Of a stretch of 64,000 bases of DNA, positions 34,965-43,023 are shown piece after piece (position 1 is the stretch's first letter; every line of letters starts with the position of its first letter). This DNA is from Streptomyces sp. NRRL S-337 (GTDB lineage Bacteria; Actinomycetota; Actinomycetes; Streptomycetales; Streptomycetaceae), in assembly GCF_000720175.1 (NCBI RefSeq), contig NZ_JOIX01000033.1, forward strand, positions 1 to 64,000. Direction: 5' to 3'. The translations under genes and the position numbers were made by a program. Below the pieces are notes generated by a model. The model did not search any database. It worked only from the letters and a program-made list of their open reading frames with translations, and had not been told where the DNA came from.

Positions 34965-36443
34965 ATGCGGGAACTACCGGCGGCCGCGCGAGGGTACATC
35001 GGCGGCACGGCCCTGGCCGCCGCGCTGTGCACCGCTTGGGCCTTACGGCTGGACCCGGGCGCCCCCTGGGGCACCGCCCTCGCCCTGGCCGCCCTGTACG
35101 CACTGGGCGAACGGATCCCCCGCTGCCCGCTCCTGGGCCGCCGGCTGCCGGACCGGACGCGCTCCGGCGGCGCCACGGGCTGGACCAGCCCCCTGGTCCT
35201 CGCCGGGGTCTTCCTGCTTCCGCCGCCACTGGCCGCGCTGGCCGCCGTCCCCGGAGCGCTGCTCGCCCCGGTCCGGCCCCGGGCGGCCACCGCCCGCCGG
35301 ATATGGCACGCCGCCGAGCAGGCCCTCGCCTGCGGAGCGGCCGCCGCGGCCTTCCGGGCCCTGGGCCACCCGGACCTGGCCACCCCGCGCTTTCCCCTCC
35401 TGCTGCTGCCGGCGCTGGCCGCCGCGACCCTTTACTGCGCGGTGCTCGCGGCGCTGGACGGCGGCATCCTGATCGCCGCCGAACGGCACCCGGTACGCAC
35501 CGCCTGGCGCGGGCTGCTCTCCCGCGGCCAGGCCCGGTACCTCGTGCACGGCCTGGCCGGGCTGATGATGGCGGTCCTGTGGCGCAGTTCGTACGGGCCG
35601 CCCGCGGCGCTGCTGGTGCTGCTGCCGATGTGCCTCTCGTGCTGGGTCTTCGACCGCTGCCACCGCGAACGCGCCGCCCACCAGGCCACCATCCGGGCGC
35701 TCGTCCAGGCCGTGGACATCAAGGACCGCTACACCCGCGGGCACGGCGAACGGGTCGGCCGCGCCTCGGTGATGATCGCCCGCGAGCTGGGCATGGCGGA
35801 GGACCGGACCGAGGCGCTCCGGTTCGCCGGCATCCTGCACGACGTCGGCAAACTCGGTGTGCCCACCCGGTTGTTGCGCAAGGACGGGCCGCTGACCCCG
35901 GAGGAGCGCCGGGTGATCGAGCTGCACCCGGAGTACGGGCACGAGATCGTCCGCGGCATCGGCTTCCTGGGGGAGGCGCGGGCGGCGATCCTGCACCACC
36001 ACGAGCGGCTGGACGGGCGCGGCTACCCGTACGGTCTGCGCGGCCACCAGATCCCGGAGTTCGCCAGGGTGGTGGCGGTGGCGGACGCCTTCGACGCGAT
36101 GACCTCCACCCGGTCCTACCGCCGGGCCCGGCCGGTGCCGGTGGCCGTCGCGGAGCTGCGCAAATGCGCCGGCACGCAGTTCGACCCGCGGATGGTGCGG
36201 GCACTGGCGGCGTCACTGCACCGGTACGGCTGGGACCCGGACCTGGTCACCGCGGCGGACGACGGGCCGGGCGCGACCCGGAGCGGAAACGTCACGCCTG
36301 AGCGGGTGGCGGGCCGGGCCGGGGAAGCCGGGGGAGCGGCGGGCCCCGCCCCGGACGGCCGCGGTGACCGGCCGGCCGGCACGGTGCCCGAGCCGGTGCC
36401 CGGGACCGCCGGCAGCACCCGGTGGGGCGGTGGTCCGCGATGA
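34965..36443 (+). CDS. Membrane-bound HD-GYP domain protein
   Basis: 492-aa protein. The N-terminal ~250 residues contain about six hydrophobic helices. The C-terminal cytoplasmic HD-GYP domain holds H292-D293 in FAGILHDVGKLGVP, a HPEYGHEI motif, HHHERLDGRGYP with G353-Y354-P355, and the downstream DAFDAMTSTRSYR. HD-GYP enzymes usually hydrolyse cyclic di-GMP; the catalytic residues seen here look intact. The last 60 residues are Gly/Ala/Pro-rich. ATG 34965 follows GAGGAGGG. The stop overlaps the start of the next gene (ATGA). Confidence 0.88.
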   Translation: MRELPAAARGYIGGTALAAALCTAWALRLDPGAPWGTALALAALYALGERIPRCPLLGRRLPDRTRSGGATGWTSPLVLAGVFLLPPPLAALAAVPGALLAPVRPRAATARRIWHAAEQALACGAAAAAFRALGHPDLATPRFPLLLLPALAAATLYCAVLAALDGGILIAAERHPVRTAWRGLLSRGQARYLVHGLAGLMMAVLWRSSYGPPAALLVLLPMCLSCWVFDRCHRERAAHQATIRALVQAVDIKDRYTRGHGERVGRASVMIARELGMAEDRTEALRFAGILHDVGKLGVPTRLLRKDGPLTPEERRVIELHPEYGHEIVRGIGFLGEARAAILHHHERLDGRGYPYGLRGHQIPEFARVVAVADAFDAMTSTRSYRRARPVPVAVAELRKCAGTQFDPRMVRALAASLHRYGWDPDLVTAADDGPGATRSGNVTPERVAGRAGEAGGAAGPAPDGRGDRPAGTVPEPVPGTAGSTRWGGGPR

Positions 36444-37798
36444 GCGGCACCCGCGCGAAGCCCCCGGATCCCCGGCGGGCCGGCCGTCCGGTGGCCGACG
36501 GCCGGCCCCACGCCGTACCGGACGGCCCGCGGACCGCCGGCCGCCGCGCCGTCGTCATCGCCGTCCACACCGCCGCCGCCGCGCTGGCCTGCTGGTCCCT
36601 GGGCCGGACCCTGTGGGCCGGGCTCGACCGGCCGGGGATCGCGCTGGCCTTCGGGGTGCTGATCGCGGTCGGCGAGCTGGCCTCCTGCGGCCCCGCGCCC
36701 GCCACCGGGCCGGGGCGGGCACCGGAGGACCGGACGGCGGCCCCGCTGGGCGCGGCCGGGGCGCTGGCGTACGCGCTGCTCGGCGAGGCGGGCGGCCGGC
36801 CGACGACGCACGGCGTCCCCCAGACCGTGGCCGTGGTCCTGGCGGCCGCCCTGATCGGCGTCGTTCCGCAGGTCGCGCGCGGCCGGGGCACGGCGCCGGA
36901 CCGGCTCGCCCGCCGGGTGCTGACCACGGGATTCGCCGCCACCTGCTTCCAACCCCTCTACAACACCGGCACCCTGGGCAGCTGGGTGGCGAACGGGCCG
37001 GCCTACCCGTTCTTCCTGATCGGCCTGCTGGCGCTGACCACGCTGTGTGACGCGGTGCTCGCCGCCACTCTGGCGCACGCCCGCACCGGCTGGCCGTACT
37101 GTCCGCTGCTGCGCGACGAGTTGCGGGCGCTGCCCGGCATCGGCACGGCCGTCTGCGCCACCGGCGTGGTGATCGCGCTCGCCACCGCGGTCGCCGGCCT
37201 GTGGGCGCTGCCGGTGTTCTGCCTGCCGCTGCTGCTGACCCAGTTCGCCTTCGGCCGTTTCGCGGCGGTGCGCGGTACGTACCGCCAGACCATCGCCTCG
37301 CTGGCCCGCGCCACCGAGATCGCCGGGTACACCCCGCACGGCCACGCCCGCCGGGTGGCCGCGCTCAGCCGCGCGGTGGGCCGCGAACTGGGCCTCGCCG
37401 AACCGGACTTGGACGTGCTGGAGTACGCCGCGCTGATGCACGACATCGGTCAGCTCTCCCTCCTGGACCCGGTGCCGGACGGTGCCACCGCCCCGCTGCC
37501 GCCCGCCGAACAGCGCCGGATCGCCCTGCTGGGCGGCGCCGTTGTCCGGCAGACCGGGGTGCCCGCCGAGGTCGCGATGATCGTCGAGCGGCAGGCCGAC
37601 CCGTACCCGGACCAGCCGGTCACCGCGCGTATCGTCCGGACCGTCAACGCCTACGACGACCTGGCGGGCGGCGCCGGCGGGCCGGGCGGCCGGCTGCGCG
37701 CCCTGGAGCGGCTGCGGCTGGCCACGGCGCAGGACCACGAGCCCCGCGTCGTCGAGGCGCTCGCCCGGGTCCTGGCCCGCGGCGGCCGGGAGGTGTGA
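36440..37798 (+). CDS. Membrane protein with degenerate HD domain
   Basis: 452-aa partner of the preceding HD-GYP protein, translationally coupled to it. Several hydrophobic segments lie between about residues 40 and 270. The C-terminal part retains an HD-like start (HARRVAALSRAVG, then LMHDIGQLSLLD) but lacks the GYP segment and the HHHER-like histidines, so it is probably non-catalytic and may be a ligand-binding or structural partner. The overall layout mirrors its neighbour, suggesting an old duplication followed by decay. Confidence 0.78.
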   Translation: MSGTRAKPPDPRRAGRPVADGRPHAVPDGPRTAGRRAVVIAVHTAAAALACWSLGRTLWAGLDRPGIALAFGVLIAVGELASCGPAPATGPGRAPEDRTAAPLGAAGALAYALLGEAGGRPTTHGVPQTVAVVLAAALIGVVPQVARGRGTAPDRLARRVLTTGFAATCFQPLYNTGTLGSWVANGPAYPFFLIGLLALTTLCDAVLAATLAHARTGWPYCPLLRDELRALPGIGTAVCATGVVIALATAVAGLWALPVFCLPLLLTQFAFGRFAAVRGTYRQTIASLARATEIAGYTPHGHARRVAALSRAVGRELGLAEPDLDVLEYAALMHDIGQLSLLDPVPDGATAPLPPAEQRRIALLGGAVVRQTGVPAEVAMIVERQADPYPDQPVTARIVRTVNAYDDLAGGAGGPGGRLRALERLRLATAQDHEPRVVEALARVLARGGREV

Positions 37799-38121
37799 GA
37801 AGGACCGCACCGGTGCGGGCCGGCCCCCGTGCCGCCCTCCGGTTCCCTCCGCTTGCGGAATTCCTCCCGGAGTGCCAGAACCCATGGGTAATGAGCGGCC
37901 TCCGAGACGGGCATGGTTGGATGCGAAGGAAGCCCCTGTGAGGAGAGTCCCAGGGGGTTCAGGGGGTCGGTGAAGGGCATCAGCCGCAGAGGGGGAGCAG
38001 CAAACCAGGCTGAGCCCGACGGCAATCTGTGGCAGGTTGTCGAGTGGGCCCCCCGGAAGGGCCCCGGGAGCCGCCCGGGAGACCCCCTGGCGGCATCGAG
38101 AGCAACCAGCAGGCGGGAATC
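37799..38121 (+). other. Gene-poor, possibly structured leader upstream of the TPR gene
   Basis: 323 bp without a convincing gene. It contains self-complementary pieces: CCCCTG/CAGGGG around 37934-37957, and GCCGCAGA (37983-37990) with TCTGTGGC (38026-38033) enclosing an A-rich loop (AGCAGCAAACCAGG). A 16-codon frame (37891-37941) and a 70-codon frame (37913-38125) exist. The latter ends in a GTGA overlap with the TPR gene but has weaker third-position GC than true genes here and no ribosome site. No match to a riboswitch class I know. Confidence 0.4.
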
Positions 38122-39108
38122 GTGAGGATCTTCGGCAAGGTACGGCACCGGCCCTCCGCCTCGTGGCGGCAGGCGACCGACCGCGCTTTCACGCTGATCG
38201 GTGACGGCCGTTACGAGGACGCGGGGGCGTTGCTGACCCGGGCCGCGGACATGGAGCCGTGGCTGTCGGAGTCCTGGTTCAACCTCGCCCTGCTGCACAA
38301 GTTCCGGCACGACTGGGAACAGGCCCGGGCCGCCGGTCTGCGCGCGGTGGCGCTGCTCGACCGCGAGTCCGGTGCGCCCGACTGGTGGAACGTCGGCATC
38401 GCCGCCACCGCCCTCCAGGACTGGCCGCTGGCCCGCCGGGCCTGGCAGGCGTACGGCCTGAAGGTCCCCGGCGAGGGCTCGCCGTCCGCCGAACCGGTCG
38501 GGATGGCCCTGGGCAGCGCCGCGGTCCGGCTCTCCCCGGAGGGCGAGGCCGAGGTGGTCTGGGGCCGCCGGCTGGACCCGGCCCGCATCGAGGTGCTGTC
38601 GATCCCGCTGCCCTCCTCCGGGCGGCGCTGGGGCGAGGTCGTGCTGCACGACGGCGTCCCGCACGGCGAGCGCACGACGTCCGACGGGCAGGCGTACCCG
38701 GTCTTCGACGAGATCGAGCTGTGGGCGCCCTCCCCGGTCCCCACCTGGGTGGTGCTCCTGGAGGCCGCCACCGAGGCCGACCGGGACGCCCTGGAGCGGC
38801 TGGCGGCCGACGCCGGCTTCGCCGCCGAGGACTGGTCGTCCTCCGTACGCCTGCTGTGCCGTACGTGCTCGGAGAGCCGGATGCCCAGCGACGAGGGTGA
38901 CGGCGAGCACCTGGACCCGCACGACCACAGCGAACCGGGCCACCCCGGCCCGCTGGGCCACCGCACCGCGGGCTCCGGATCGCTGTGGGTGCCGGAGCGC
39001 GAATGCGGCATCGCGGCACCGTCCGCGCTGGTCCGCGGGCTGCTCGACGGCTGGGTCGCGGACAGCCCGGACACCCGCGAATGGCGTGATCTGGAAGAGG
39101 TCTGCTGA
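38122..39108 (+). CDS. TPR-repeat protein
   Basis: 328-aa soluble protein. The first ~110 residues show tetratricopeptide-like repeats (AFTLIGDGRYEDAGALLTRA, then SWFNLALLHKFRHDWEQARA, then WWNVGIAATALQDWPLARR). The remainder is of an unrecognised fold with a CRTC pair near 252 and a His-rich stretch (DPHDHSEPGHPGPLGH). GTG 38122 is chosen; it begins VRIFGKVRHRPSASW. It lies 66 bp upstream of def. Conserved next to def in Streptomyces as far as I recall, but with no known function. Confidence 0.78.
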   Translation: MRIFGKVRHRPSASWRQATDRAFTLIGDGRYEDAGALLTRAADMEPWLSESWFNLALLHKFRHDWEQARAAGLRAVALLDRESGAPDWWNVGIAATALQDWPLARRAWQAYGLKVPGEGSPSAEPVGMALGSAAVRLSPEGEAEVVWGRRLDPARIEVLSIPLPSSGRRWGEVVLHDGVPHGERTTSDGQAYPVFDEIELWAPSPVPTWVVLLEAATEADRDALERLAADAGFAAEDWSSSVRLLCRTCSESRMPSDEGDGEHLDPHDHSEPGHPGPLGHRTAGSGSLWVPERECGIAAPSALVRGLLDGWVADSPDTREWRDLEEVC

Positions 39109-39174
39109 GCGCCGGGCCGCCCCCGTAGGCTGTAGGGCGTCCCATCAGGGTTTTGAGGAAGGCGTACGGCGGAG

Positions 39175-39804
39175 ATGGCCCAGCAGGACAGTGATCAGCA
39201 GGAGAGCGTCGAGTTCATCGTCGACACGGAGGACTGCGAGGAGCGCGAGCGCGCCCACCGGGAGCGCGGTACCTCCCGTCCGATCACCGTGGTCGGCAAC
39301 CCGGTGCTCCACAAGGAGTGCAAGGACGTCACGGAGTTCGACGACAGCCTGGCCCAGCTGATCGACGACATGTTCGCCAGCCAGCGCACCGCCGAGGGCG
39401 TGGGCCTGGCCGCCAACCAGATCGGTGTGGACCTGAAGGTCTTCGTCTACGACTGCCTGGACGACGAGGGCGTCCGGCACGTCGGCGCGGTCTGCAACCC
39501 GGTCCTGGACGAGCTGCCCGCCGAGCGCCGGGTGCTGGACGACTCCAACGAGGGCTGCCTGTCCGTGCCCGGTGCGTACGCCGAGCTGGCCCGCCCCGAC
39601 TACGCCGTGGTGCGCGGCCAGAACGCCAAGGGCGAGCCGATCGCCGTGCGGGGCACCGGCTACTTCGCGCGCTGCCTCCAGCACGAGACCGACCACCTCT
39701 ACGGCTACCTCTACATCGACCGGCTCTCCAAGCGGGACCGCAAGGACGCGCTGCGGCAGATGGCCGAGCAGGAGCCGCGCTACCCCGTGGTCGCCAACGA
39801 CTGA
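39175..39804 (+). CDS. def: Peptide deformylase
   Basis: 209-aa metalloenzyme that removes formyl groups from new polypeptides. All three motifs are present: [18 protein letters not shown] (Cys metal ligand) and QHETDHLYG (HExxH ligands). The N-terminal ~30 residues ([18 protein letters not shown]) are an acidic extension beyond minimal deformylases. ATG 39175 starts translation. A second copy elsewhere in the genome is common in Streptomyces. Confidence 0.95.
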   Translation: MAQQDSDQQESVEFIVDTEDCEERERAHRERGTSRPITVVGNPVLHKECKDVTEFDDSLAQLIDDMFASQRTAEGVGLAANQIGVDLKVFVYDCLDDEGVRHVGAVCNPVLDELPAERRVLDDSNEGCLSVPGAYAELARPDYAVVRGQNAKGEPIAVRGTGYFARCLQHETDHLYGYLYIDRLSKRDRKDALRQMAEQEPRYPVVAND

Positions 39805-39822
39805 GCGGACGCGAGACGACCG

Positions 39823-39865
39823 GCGCGCGGGCGCCCGTCCCCGGTGGGGGCGGGCGCCCGCGCGC
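39823..39865. terminator. Strong bidirectional terminator
   Basis: The arms at 39823-39842 and 39847-39865 form a very long G/C stem with a small loop between the convergent def and PBP genes. Confidence 0.75.
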
Positions 39866-39915
39866 GTCCGTGCGGCGTCCTGGCGGCCGGTCCGCCAGGC
39901 GTACCGGCGGCCGGT

Positions 39916-41892
39916 CTACGAGGCGTCCTGGTAGGCGCGCCAGACCTTCGGCGGGAGGGACGTCCCCAGACCGGTGCGGGGGCCGCCGACGCCCTGCAGG
40001 CCCAGCAGTTGGGGCGCGCCGGGCTGGTTGCGGAACATGGTGACGGCGGTGGTCGGCTCGTCGCCGGCGCCCGGCGCGGTGCCGGGGCGGACACCGCCCC
40101 AGTTCCCGCCGCCGGTGCCGGGCCCGGTGCCGACCAGGGCGGGCGCCTGGCTGCCGATGAACCACGCCGACTTCATCCGGTCACCCGGCTCGGTACGGCC
40201 GGCCGCCACCGGCGGCGCGGCCGGCTTGCCCTCCGGCAGCCCCAGCGTGCGCCATCCCACGCCCTCCAGGGCGCCGGTCACCTGCTGGGCGACCCCGGCG
40301 TCGAGGACCTGCTGGGGCACCGCCCGCTCGAAGCCGGGGACCGCGCGGCCGTCGTGCGTCATGGACGACACCGCGTACGGATCGGCGTGCAGCCCGCCGT
40401 TGGCGAACGTGGTGTAGGCGCTCGCCATCCGTATCGCGCTGGGCGCCGAGGTGCCGAGCGGGAAGGTCTGCTCCAGGGGCGCCATGCTCTCCTTGCGCAG
40501 CCCGGCGGCCACCGCGAGGTCCCGGATCCGGGCCAGCCCGATCCGCTGCCCGGCCTGGACGAACGGCGGGTTCTGGGCCTTCACCAGGGCGCTGCCGAGG
40601 TCCACGGCGGCCTGGTCCGGCCGCCAGTCCACCGGGACCGCCCGGCCTGCCCCCTCGGGGCGGTCGGTGGGCTGCGGGGTGGCCTCGACCTGCTGCTGGA
40701 GGGCGGCGGCGAGCACGAACGGTTTGAAGGCCGAGCCGGCCGGGACCGCCGAGGTGTCCGCGTTGTTGCTGAAGTGCCGGGTGGCGTCGGCACCGCCGTA
40801 GAGCGCGACGATCGCGCCGTCCCGGGGGCGCACCGAGGCCGCCCCGAATTCCACGAAGGTGTCGGCGGGCCGCTCCTTCGGGTCGAGGTTCTCCCGGCGG
40901 ACGGTGTTCACGGCCGCCTCCAGGCGGCGGGTGCGGTTCTTGTCGAAGGTGGTGTGGACGCGGTAGCCGCCGCGCGCCAGGTCCTTGTCGGTGAGCCCGG
41001 TGTCGGCCTTGATGAATTTGTTGGCGACGTCGACGAGATAGCCGATCTGGCCGGCCTGGCTGGTGGGCTTCGACGGCGGCCGGGGCTCGGGGAAGGTGCG
41101 GTACTTCGCCCGTTCCTCCTCGCTCATCTTTCCGGTGGCGACCTGCCGGTCGAGGATCCACCGCCAGCGTGCCTCCGCCCGCCGGTGATTGGCCTCGCTC
41201 AGCCCCGGGTCGTACTGGTCGGCACCCTTCAGCGTGGCCGCCAGCAGGGCGCCCTGGCTGGGGCTGAGGTTCTTGGCGTCGATGCCGTAGTACGCGTGGG
41301 CCGCGGCCTGGATGCCGTACGAACCGCGGCCGAACCAGCTGGTGTTGAGATAGCCGCGGAGGATGTCGCGCTTGGACTTCTGGTTGCTCACCTTCAGCGC
41401 GATGATGAATTCCCGCAGCTTGCGGGTGACCGTCTGGTCCTGCGAGAGATAGGTGTTCTTCACGTACTGCTGGGTGATGGTGGAGCCGCCCTGGGTCTCC
41501 TCGCCGGAGACCATGTTCACCATCGCCCGGGCGATGCCCTGGACGGATATCCCGGGGTCGCTGTAGAACGTGGCGTTCTCCGCGGAGATCACCGCGTTCT
41601 CGACCGAGTCGGGGACCTTGTCGAGCGTGACGTTCTGCCGGTTGACCGCGCCCACGCTCACCATCTGGCTGCCGTCCGCCCAGTAGTAGACGGTGGCCTC
41701 CTTACCGGCGAGCTCGTTCTCGTCCGGTATGTCGATCTTCGCGTACACGAACGCGAACAACCCCGCCAGGGAGAGGATGCCGAACGCGAGGGTGCCGAGC
41801 CACAGCCGCCATGACGGCAGCCATCGGCGCAGCCCCTCGCGTCCCCGGCGCGGATAGTCGATGAACCGGCGACGCCCCTTCGTGCCCTTCAT
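39916..41892 (-). CDS. Class A penicillin-binding protein-like, transpeptidase motifs degenerate
   Basis: 658-aa membrane protein: a short basic cytoplasmic tail, one transmembrane helix (about 29-50), a GT51 glycosyltransferase domain (AENATFYSD with the catalytic Glu; GGSTITQQ; LNTSWFG) and a C-terminal transpeptidase domain. The catalytic SxxK is present (GSAFKPFVL). However, SxN reads AQN (KAQNPPFVQAGQ) and KTG reads RTE (AGRTEPGDRMKSAWF), so acylation geometry is probably lost or altered. The glycosyltransferase half looks intact. ATG 41892 starts the protein. It is downstream of nrdB (111-bp gap). Confidence 0.85.
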   Translation of the reverse strand: MKGTKGRRRFIDYPRRGREGLRRWLPSWRLWLGTLAFGILSLAGLFAFVYAKIDIPDENELAGKEATVYYWADGSQMVSVGAVNRQNVTLDKVPDSVENAVISAENATFYSDPGISVQGIARAMVNMVSGEETQGGSTITQQYVKNTYLSQDQTVTRKLREFIIALKVSNQKSKRDILRGYLNTSWFGRGSYGIQAAAHAYYGIDAKNLSPSQGALLAATLKGADQYDPGLSEANHRRAEARWRWILDRQVATGKMSEEERAKYRTFPEPRPPSKPTSQAGQIGYLVDVANKFIKADTGLTDKDLARGGYRVHTTFDKNRTRRLEAAVNTVRRENLDPKERPADTFVEFGAASVRPRDGAIVALYGGADATRHFSNNADTSAVPAGSAFKPFVLAAALQQQVEATPQPTDRPEGAGRAVPVDWRPDQAAVDLGSALVKAQNPPFVQAGQRIGLARIRDLAVAAGLRKESMAPLEQTFPLGTSAPSAIRMASAYTTFANGGLHADPYAVSSMTHDGRAVPGFERAVPQQVLDAGVAQQVTGALEGVGWRTLGLPEGKPAAPPVAAGRTEPGDRMKSAWFIGSQAPALVGTGPGTGGGNWGGVRPGTAPGAGDEPTTAVTMFRNQPGAPQLLGLQGVGGPRTGLGTSLPPKVWRAYQDAS

Positions 41893-42003
41893 ACCCGGAT
41901 AGATGTGGCGGCCCCGGCCCTGGTTGCCGAGGTAACAGAACGCTCACAATCGCAGGTGACCGGGGTGAACGGGCGTCGCCGGCACGGACGTCGGGGCGCC
42001 GGC

Positions 42004-43023
42004 CTAGAAGTCGTCGTCGAAGGAGACCGAGCCCTCGACGGCGACCTGGTAGGCGGAGGCCCGGCGCTCGAAGAAGTTGGTCAGCTCCTGGACGTTCTGC
42101 AGCTCCATGAAGGAGAACGGGTTCTCCGAGCCGTACACGGGCGCGAAGCCGAGCCGCTGCAGACGCTGGTCCGCGACGCACTGCAGGTACTCGCGCATCG
42201 ACTCGGTGTTCATCCCCGGCAGGCCGTCGCCGCACAGGTCACGGCCGAACTGCAGCTCGGCCTCGACGGCCTCCTTCAGCATCTCGGTGACCTGCAGCTC
42301 CAGCTTGTCGTCGAAGAGGTCGGGCTCCTCCTCGCGGACGGTGTCCACCACCGAGAACGCGAACTCCATGTGCATGGACTCGTCGCGGAAGACCCAGTTG
42401 GTGCCGGTGGCCAGGCCGTGCAGCAGCCCGCGCGAGCGGAACCAGTAGACGTAGGCGAAGGCGCCGTAGAAGAACAGGCCCTCGATGCAGGCCGCGAAGC
42501 AGATGAGGTTGAGGAGGAAGCGACGGCGGTCCTCCCTGGTCTCCAGCCGCTCGATCTGCTCGACGTGGTCCATCCACTTGAAGCAGAACTGGGCCTTCTC
42601 CCGGATGGACGGGATGTTCTCCACCGCGGCGAAGGCGGCGGCGCGGTCCTCCGGATCGGGCAGATAGGTGTCCAGCAGCGTCAGATAGAACTGGACATGC
42701 ACCGCCTCCTCGAAGAGCTGACGGCTCAGATACAGCCGCGCCTCGGGGGAGTTGATGTGCTTGTACAGCGTCAGGACCAGGTTGTTGGCGACGATCGAGT
42801 CACCGGTCGCGAAGAACGCGACCAGCCGGCCGATCATGTGCTGCTCGCCGGGCGAGAGCTTGGCGAGGTCGGCCACGTCGGAGTGGAGGTCGACCTCCTC
42901 CACGGTCCAGGTGTTCTTGATCGCGTCGCGGTAGCGGTCGTAGAACTCCGGGTACCGCATGGGCCGCAGGGTGAGTTCGAAACCCGGGTCGAGCAGGTTC
43001 TTGGAACGGGCGGTGTCGGACAT
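42004..43023 (-). CDS. nrdB: Class Ia ribonucleotide reductase small subunit
   Basis: 339-aa radical-generating subunit. Iron ligands and radical tyrosine are visible: FEEAVHVQFY contains Glu-x2-His with the tyrosine four residues on, as in E. coli E115/H118/Y122; CIEGLFF and RDESMHMEF supply the second set (E-x2-H). The C-terminal SVSFDDDF matches the tail that docks in NrdA. The ATG shares one base with the nrdA stop (TAATG), giving tight coupling. Expression is governed by the nrdA riboswitch. Confidence 0.95.
   Translation of the reverse strand: MSDTARSKNLLDPGFELTLRPMRYPEFYDRYRDAIKNTWTVEEVDLHSDVADLAKLSPGEQHMIGRLVAFFATGDSIVANNLVLTLYKHINSPEARLYLSRQLFEEAVHVQFYLTLLDTYLPDPEDRAAAFAAVENIPSIREKAQFCFKWMDHVEQIERLETREDRRRFLLNLICFAACIEGLFFYGAFAYVYWFRSRGLLHGLATGTNWVFRDESMHMEFAFSVVDTVREEEPDLFDDKLELQVTEMLKEAVEAELQFGRDLCGDGLPGMNTESMREYLQCVADQRLQRLGFAPVYGSENPFSFMELQNVQELTNFFERRASAYQVAVEGSVSFDDDF

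Noticed and set aside
37861..38100. RNase P, SRP, cobalamin, glycine or ZTP RNA
   Set aside because: Compared from memory with their core motifs; only isolated short resemblances (GAGGAGAGTCC), no full match.
37913..38125. 70-codon frame upstream of the TPR gene
   Set aside because: Lower third-position GC than neighbours and no ribosome site; kept only as an alternative reading of the structured region.
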